DNA of 64,000 nt. Origin: Ruminococcus sp. (GTDB lineage Bacteria; Bacillota; Clostridia; Oscillospirales; Ruminococcaceae). This document shows, in pieces, positions 59,722 to 64,000 of this stretch. The position numbers and the translations under genes were made by a program. A model generated the notes under the pieces. The model was not told the DNA's origin. It did no database searches and saw nothing but the letters and a program-made list of their open reading frames with translations. The DNA lies in NCBI GenBank assembly GCA_021205185.1, contig JAJPYB010000013.1, positions 1 to 64,000 of the forward strand. The letters are read 5' to 3'. Within the stretch, counting starts at the first letter, position 1, and each line of letters begins with the position of its first letter.

Positions 59722-59750
59722 TTGTTAATGCCCACAAAATATGGTATACT
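59722..59750 (+). promoter_or_regulatory. cdaA promoter
   Basis: TTGTTA (59722-59727), 17-bp spacer, TATACT (59745-59750). Confidence 0.7.
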
Positions 59751-59791
59751 TAATATGAATAAGTGTATAGCTGATGAGGGGAAGTGGGTTT

Positions 59792-60676
59792 TTGGAAGCT
59801 TTTTACGAATATCTGGACGCTTTTATAAGTGTAATAAAATCCATCACATTTTTTGATATTTTAGACATAGCAATATTGGCGTTCCTGCTTTATAAGGGAA
59901 TACAAATAGCGAGAGAAACCAGAGCAGGACAGCTCGTCAAGGGAATTATTTTAATAGCTGCTTGTTATTTTGTGGCTGACTTTTTCGAGCTAAAGGCAAT
60001 GAAATACCTGCTTGATACGTTCTTCAGATGGGGATTCTTAGCAATAGTCATTTTGTTCCAGCCTGAATTCAGACGAGTTTTAGAGCGAGTTGGAAGAAGT
60101 AAGGTGGCAAGCATTACAACTCTCGGCCCTTTGGACAGAAGCGCTGCGAGCGACGTTTGGTCGAACTGTATCGATGTTATTTGCGAATCCGCCGCTACAC
60201 TTTCTTCAACCAAAACAGGTGCGCTTATAGTATGCGAGCGAATGACAAAGCTCGGCGAGCAGATTGACACGGGCACAATTTTAGACTGCGTTCCTTCAGA
60301 AGCGGTTTTTGGAAATATCTTCTTCCCGAACACTCCGCTGCACGACGGAGCGGTTATCATAAGAAACGGATATATTTTAGCTGCCGGATGCTTTTTGCCG
60401 AAGCCGCAAAAGGAAGAGCTTATCAATAAGCAGCTGGGCTCACGTCACCGAGCTGCTATCGGAATGAGCGAGGTCAGCGACGCTATTATAGTTGTCGTTT
60501 CCGAAGAAACAGGAAATATCTCCGTTGCAGAGGACGGAGTTTTAACAAGAGGATACAATAAGGATAGTCTGAAAAAGCATTTGATTTCAAGGCTTTTACC
60601 GAAGGACGATGAGAACAAGAAGCATCAGGGCATTGCTGAAAGGGTGAAGAGAAGATGGAAAAAAGAAAAAAGCTAA
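59792..60676 (+). CDS. cdaA: Diadenylate cyclase CdaA
   Basis: 294 aa membrane enzyme making cyclic di-AMP from two ATP. Three membrane segments lie in the first 90 residues (DILDIAILAFLLYKG, LVKGIILIAACYFVADF, FFRWGFLAIVILFQ). The DAC domain follows, with DGA (185-187, LHDGAVIIRNG) and RHR (218-220, LGSRHRAAIGMSE). The start was set at TTG 59792, after AGGGGAAGTG, giving the usual short N-terminus; an ATG at 59774 is in frame without a site. The 3' end overlaps the cdaR-like gene by 22 bp, the conserved cdaA-cdaR pair. Confidence 0.95.
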   Translation: MEAFYEYLDAFISVIKSITFFDILDIAILAFLLYKGIQIARETRAGQLVKGIILIAACYFVADFFELKAMKYLLDTFFRWGFLAIVILFQPEFRRVLERVGRSKVASITTLGPLDRSAASDVWSNCIDVICESAATLSSTKTGALIVCERMTKLGEQIDTGTILDCVPSEAVFGNIFFPNTPLHDGAVIIRNGYILAAGCFLPKPQKEELINKQLGSRHRAAIGMSEVSDAIIVVVSEETGNISVAEDGVLTRGYNKDSLKKHLISRLLPKDDENKKHQGIAERVKRRWKKEKS

Positions 60677-62001
60677 GACCTAGCCTTGACAAGCTCCTTG
60701 ACAGCAAGCGGTTTATAATGATTCTTGCTATTGCAATAGCTATCGTTCTGTGGCTTATTATGTCAATTACCGTTTACCCTGACGTTGAGAAAAAAATTGC
60801 GGGAATACCGCTTACAGTTTCCTTTGACGACAGCGCAACAGGCGAGGATACACTTATTGCTCAGAACAGCGACAGCTTTTCAATTACCGCTAACATTTCA
60901 GGCGCCAGATATGTAATAGGAGATTATACCTCCGACGATCTGGTCGCAAGCGTCAGCACAGCAAATGTTACCAAAAGCGGAGAATATACGCTTGATGTAA
61001 GCGTATCGAGCGCAAGCGGCGACAGCATTGACGTTTTGTCAGTTTCCCCGAAGACTGTAACTCTTTCGTTTGATTATACCGCTACTAAGGTAATTGAGCT
61101 TACAAGCGATAAGGTTGACACCTCATCTCTTACAACTGCCGACGGCTATGTAAAGGACGTTCCTGTTATAAACCCGACTACAATAACAATCGAGGGCGCA
61201 AAGTCAATAGTCGATACAATTAGCACAGTTTCAGTCAAGGTTTTGGACGAAGCTGAGAATTTAACCGAAGCGTTTACCACCTCTAATACTGAAATTATTC
61301 TTTATGACGAGGATTCTAACGTCGTTTCAAAGGACGATCTTGAAATAACTCCCGAGAATATTTCCGTTTCAGTAAACGTAACTCAAAAGGCGTCTGTGCC
61401 GATAACTATAAACTTCACCAACTCTCAGGGTGAGGTTCAAAACGACATTATAGATGCTACAAGCATAATTTCAACAATTTCACCGCAGGCGATAAACGTT
61501 TCAACAACGGCTGATTCTGACGAATCCACAGAGCAGCTGGTCATTGAGCTTGACTTAAGCCTCAGAGAAGCCGCTCCGGGAAAGACGGTTATGATTGATA
61601 AAACTGCTGTAAAGGCGGCTCTTTCCGCAAAGGGCTTAACAGCGTCAGATTCTGATATAAGCGACATTTATGTAACCTATAAATCCGACGGCTTTTCAAG
61701 CAAGGAAATTTCTCTTTCCGAGTCGTCAATCCAGCTTTTAAACGTCCCCGACGACAAGGAGGTATCTATTGTTACCGAAACTATTTCAAACGTCGTTGTA
61801 TACGGACCTGAGGATGTAATCGAATCGCTTACAAGCGACGACTTCGTTGCAGTTTTAGATCTTTCCATTGCTGAGCTTTCAAACGATACATTTCCTGTTA
61901 CCGTTTACTGCGAAAGCTACGATACTGTATGGGCTTACGGAGATCAGACGATAACGCTAAGCATCACAGATAAGGAAGAGGAAACTACCACTACGGCTTA
62001 A
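60655..62001 (+). CDS. cdaR: YbbR-domain regulator of CdaA
   Basis: 448 aa. A basic N-terminus and one membrane segment (FIMILAIAIAIVLWLIMSI, about 19-38) anchor four extracellular YbbR beta domains (about 45-430), each around 85 residues. The protein ends in an acidic threonine tail. It binds CdaA in the membrane and adjusts cyclic di-AMP output. There is no glmM directly downstream, unlike in Bacillus, where the order is cdaA-cdaR-glmM. Confidence 0.94.
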   Translation: MEKRKKLRPSLDKLLDSKRFIMILAIAIAIVLWLIMSITVYPDVEKKIAGIPLTVSFDDSATGEDTLIAQNSDSFSITANISGARYVIGDYTSDDLVASVSTANVTKSGEYTLDVSVSSASGDSIDVLSVSPKTVTLSFDYTATKVIELTSDKVDTSSLTTADGYVKDVPVINPTTITIEGAKSIVDTISTVSVKVLDEAENLTEAFTTSNTEIILYDEDSNVVSKDDLEITPENISVSVNVTQKASVPITINFTNSQGEVQNDIIDATSIISTISPQAINVSTTADSDESTEQLVIELDLSLREAAPGKTVMIDKTAVKAALSAKGLTASDSDISDIYVTYKSDGFSSKEISLSESSIQLLNVPDDKEVSIVTETISNVVVYGPEDVIESLTSDDFVAVLDLSIAELSNDTFPVTVYCESYDTVWAYGDQTITLSITDKEEETTTTA

Positions 62002-62017
62002 GAGGAATAAATCAATG

Positions 62018-62060
62018 GGCGGAGATGAAGCGTTCGTTTCCGCCTGTTTTAGTTTTTTAA
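62018..62060 (+). terminator. Terminator after cdaR
   Basis: GGCGGA / TCCGCC stem with a partly paired inner part, then TTTTAGTTTTTT. Confidence 0.65.
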
Positions 62061-62078
62061 AAGGGGTGTAAAATCGCA

Positions 62079-63647
62079 TTGCCGATAATTGTGCATCAAA
62101 TCAAATGTCCCATTGACGAAAGCGAGCAAAACGCAAAAGCCAAAGCTTTAAAGCAGCTGGGTTTAAAGGAAAGAGACGTCAAAGATATTAGCCTGCACAA
62201 GCGTTCGCTGGACGCAAGAAAAGGCTATAAAACGTCCTTTGTCTATTCCTTTATGATAAGTCTTGCGGATGAAAACAAAGAAAAGACAATAGCTGAGAAG
62301 AAAAAAGCAACGCTTGTAAAAAATGAAGAGTTCTTTCCAAAATGCAGGCTTGACAAAAAATCAAATATAATTATCGCAGGCTTTGGACCTGCCGGAATGT
62401 TCGCCGCACTCACCCTTGCAAGAATGGGCTATAAGCCTATCGTGCTTGAACGAGGCGGCAGTATGACTGACAGAGTAGCCGCCGTTAATTCCTTCTGGAA
62501 GGGCGGCGTGCTTGATGAATCGACTAATGTTCAATTTGGAGAGGGCGGCGCTGGAACCTTTTCCGACGGCAAGCTTACCACCCGAATAAAAGACCCGCTT
62601 TGCAGGATGGTGTTAAATGAGTTTGTAGTCTTCGGCGCAGACAGATCAATTTTAACGCAAGCCAAGCCGCATATCGGAACTGATAAGATACGAGAAATCG
62701 TCGTTTCTTTAAGACAGGAAATTGAACGTCTCGGCGGCAAGGTTTTGTTTAACTCGCCGCTTGATAATCTGACGATAAAAAACGGAAGAGTAACGAGCGT
62801 CTGGTCAAATGGCAGAGAGCTTAAAACGGACAGGCTTATCCTTGCTATTGGTCACAGCGCAAGAGATACATTCGAGCTGCTGCTTGAAAAGGGAATTGTA
62901 ATCGAGCCGAAGCCTTTTTCAATTGGTGCGAGAATTGAGCATAGACAAGCTGACGTCGACAAGAGCCTGTACGGCTCCCTTGCGGGAGATAAACGCCTTC
63001 CAAAGGGCGAGTATCAGCTTTCCAAGTGGTTTTCGCCCCTTTCTGCGACCTATACCTTTTGTATGTGTCCGGGCGGCTATGTAGTGCCGTCGCAAAGCGA
63101 GGAGAAAACAATTCTCACAAACGGAATGAGCTTGTCCGACCGAAACGGCGAGAACGCTAATTCTGCCGTTGTCGTTTCCGTTTCTCAAAACGACTTTGGA
63201 AACTCTCCACTCGACGGCGTAAAGCTTGCAAGAGAAATCGAGCGAAGAGCTTATAATTTAACGGGCAGCTACAGCGCGCCCTGTATGAGCGTAAGGGGCT
63301 TTTTGCAGGACGATAAAACCATAAAATCAAGCGTCAAACCCAGCTACTCGCTTGATACTTGCTATACTGATTTTTCAAAGCTTTTTCCAATCAGAGTAAT
63401 AAGACTAATGAAAGAAGGACTAGCCGACTTTTCAAAGAAAATGTCCTGCTTTAGCGGCGGAATTTTAACTGCGCCCGAAACCCGAACCTCGTCGCCTGTC
63501 AGAATTTTAAGAAACAGCGATATGACTGCGGTGGGAGTAAAAAACCTCTACCCGACAGGTGAAGGAGCAGGCTACGCTGGCGGCATTATGTCAGCGGCAG
63601 TTGACGGAATCAAAGCCGCCGTTATGATAATGGAAGATGATAACTAA
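62079..63647 (+). CDS. NAD(P)/FAD-dependent oxidoreductase (uncharacterised dehydrogenase family)
   Basis: 522 aa. A small N-terminal domain (about 1-90) with basic helices precedes the FAD fold. The dinucleotide loop IIAGFGPAGMFAALTLARMG is at 98-117, with ERGG at the strand end; NVQFGEGGAGTFSDGKLTTR near 150 and the C-terminal YPTGEGAGYAGGIMSAAVDG are highly conserved in this family. Found widely in Clostridia, with unknown substrate. It starts at TTG 62079 with AGGGGTG ahead and is followed 26 bp later by the ComM/YifB-like gene. Confidence 0.9.
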   Translation: MPIIVHQIKCPIDESEQNAKAKALKQLGLKERDVKDISLHKRSLDARKGYKTSFVYSFMISLADENKEKTIAEKKKATLVKNEEFFPKCRLDKKSNIIIAGFGPAGMFAALTLARMGYKPIVLERGGSMTDRVAAVNSFWKGGVLDESTNVQFGEGGAGTFSDGKLTTRIKDPLCRMVLNEFVVFGADRSILTQAKPHIGTDKIREIVVSLRQEIERLGGKVLFNSPLDNLTIKNGRVTSVWSNGRELKTDRLILAIGHSARDTFELLLEKGIVIEPKPFSIGARIEHRQADVDKSLYGSLAGDKRLPKGEYQLSKWFSPLSATYTFCMCPGGYVVPSQSEEKTILTNGMSLSDRNGENANSAVVVSVSQNDFGNSPLDGVKLAREIERRAYNLTGSYSAPCMSVRGFLQDDKTIKSSVKPSYSLDTCYTDFSKLFPIRVIRLMKEGLADFSKKMSCFSGGILTAPETRTSSPVRILRNSDMTAVGVKNLYPTGEGAGYAGGIMSAAVDGIKAAVMIMEDDN

Positions 63648-63673
63648 TACAAAAATAACAAGGGGAGAAGAAA

Positions 63674-64000
63674 ATGTTTGCTGAAATCAAAAGTCTTGGA
63701 CTTGTCGGAATGAATGCTTTTCTGGTGCACGCTGAAATCGAAGCCAGCAGGGGAATACCGTCCTTTGACATTGTAGGCTGCGCCGATACTGCTGTGCGTG
63801 AAAGCAGAGAGCGTTTAAAAAGCGCCTTTCGTTCAAGCGGCATAGCTTTCCCTGGAGTTCAGATTATAATTAACCTTGCGCCTGCCGACACAAAAAAGAC
63901 AGGCTCGGTTCACGACCTTGCTATCACGGCGGCGCTCTTTGCCGTATTAGGAGCTTTAAATGCCGACGAGCTTAGCGACTGCGCCTTTATAGGCGAGGTT
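63674..64000 (+). CDS. ComM/YifB-family Mg-chelatase-like ATPase, N-terminal part
   Basis: Partial: the first 109 codons from ATG 63674 (site AAGGGGAG); the window ends inside the gene. The N-terminal domain is recognisable by MFAEIKSLGLVGMNAFLVHAE, FDIVGCADTAVRESRERLKSA and IIINLAPADTKKTGS, in place of the more usual NLAPAD-x-KEG. The Walker motifs lie beyond the end. Family members are AAA+ helicase-like proteins that help in DNA uptake and recombination. Confidence 0.92.
   Translation, partial: MFAEIKSLGLVGMNAFLVHAEIEASRGIPSFDIVGCADTAVRESRERLKSAFRSSGIAFPGVQIIINLAPADTKKTGSVHDLAITAALFAVLGALNADELSDCAFIGEV

Noticed and set aside
1-64000. CRISPR arrays and intact tRNA or rRNA genes
   Set aside because: No regularly spaced repeats of CRISPR size and no complete cloverleaf or rRNA sequence was seen on either strand.

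Overview
The window looks like a chromosomal segment of a low-to-mid GC anaerobic Firmicute, most likely a gut Ruminococcaceae/Oscillospirales bacterium. This is an inference from content: a dockerin-bearing secreted protein, BspA-type leucine-rich-repeat proteins, Asp/Ser-rich lipoproteins, Rrf2 regulators, an IscU/NifS pair, CdaA-CdaR, strong AGGAGG-type ribosome binding sites and sigma-A promoters with 17-bp spacers. No rRNA gene and no intact tRNA gene was found.

Layout. 1-1.5 kb: a lipoprotein with two copies of one domain, whose start is broken by an A8 tract. 1.6-4.1 kb (minus): two class-M-like sirtuins plus a microbial PARG-type macrodomain, a candidate ADP-ribosylation writer/eraser operon. 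4.2-6 kb: two nitroreductases diverging from an Rrf2 regulator, with twin palindromic operators. 6.1-9.7 kb: a MacB/FtsX-type ABC pair with a very large acidic extracellular domain. 9.8-11.4 kb: an IspD/TarI-family cytidylyltransferase and an aquaporin. 11.5-18.2 kb (minus): a compact phage head module (small and large terminase, portal, protease, capsid, connector, tail-like proteins) with no tape measure, lysis or integrase gene. 18.4-19.7 kb: a DUF815 ATPase, followed by repeats and a possible tRNA-Ser 3' remnant. 20-21.4 kb: an LRR/FN3 secreted protein.

21.5-31.9 kb: a wall or capsule polyol-phosphate polymer locus with three CDP-glycerol/ribitol-type polymerases, two pyruvyl-transferase-like proteins with coiled-coil tails, TarI- and TarJ-like enzymes and a pentulose-phosphate 3-epimerase. 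The genes at the two ends face inward and are driven by nearly identical promoters, so the locus looks co-regulated. 32-33.2 kb: cysK with an Rrf2-like operator and a short upstream ORF ending in Cys. 33.6-35.9 kb: an LRR/FIVAR/dockerin protein. 36-40.3 kb (minus): a coiled-coil protein, coaD, rsmD, iscU, nifS and rnhA.

40.6-54.7 kb: four paralogous sugar-type solute-binding lipoproteins with no permease or ATPase beside them. Interspersed are an HTH-Fic AMPylase with three direct repeats in its promoter, an arylsulfotransferase-like lipoprotein, a LysR/Fe-alcohol dehydrogenase pair, an acetyltransferase, a lipoprotein flavodoxin and a C39-like lipoprotein. 54.8-64 kb: asparaginase, purA, an aldo/keto reductase, a DUF3343/SufS-like pair, cdaA-cdaR, an FAD dehydrogenase and the start of a ComM/YifB ATPase.

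Most promising for follow-up: the double SirTM-PARG operon, the minimal phage module, the polymer locus with matched end promoters, the self-contained HTH-Fic locus, and the 94-bp dispersed repeat pair.
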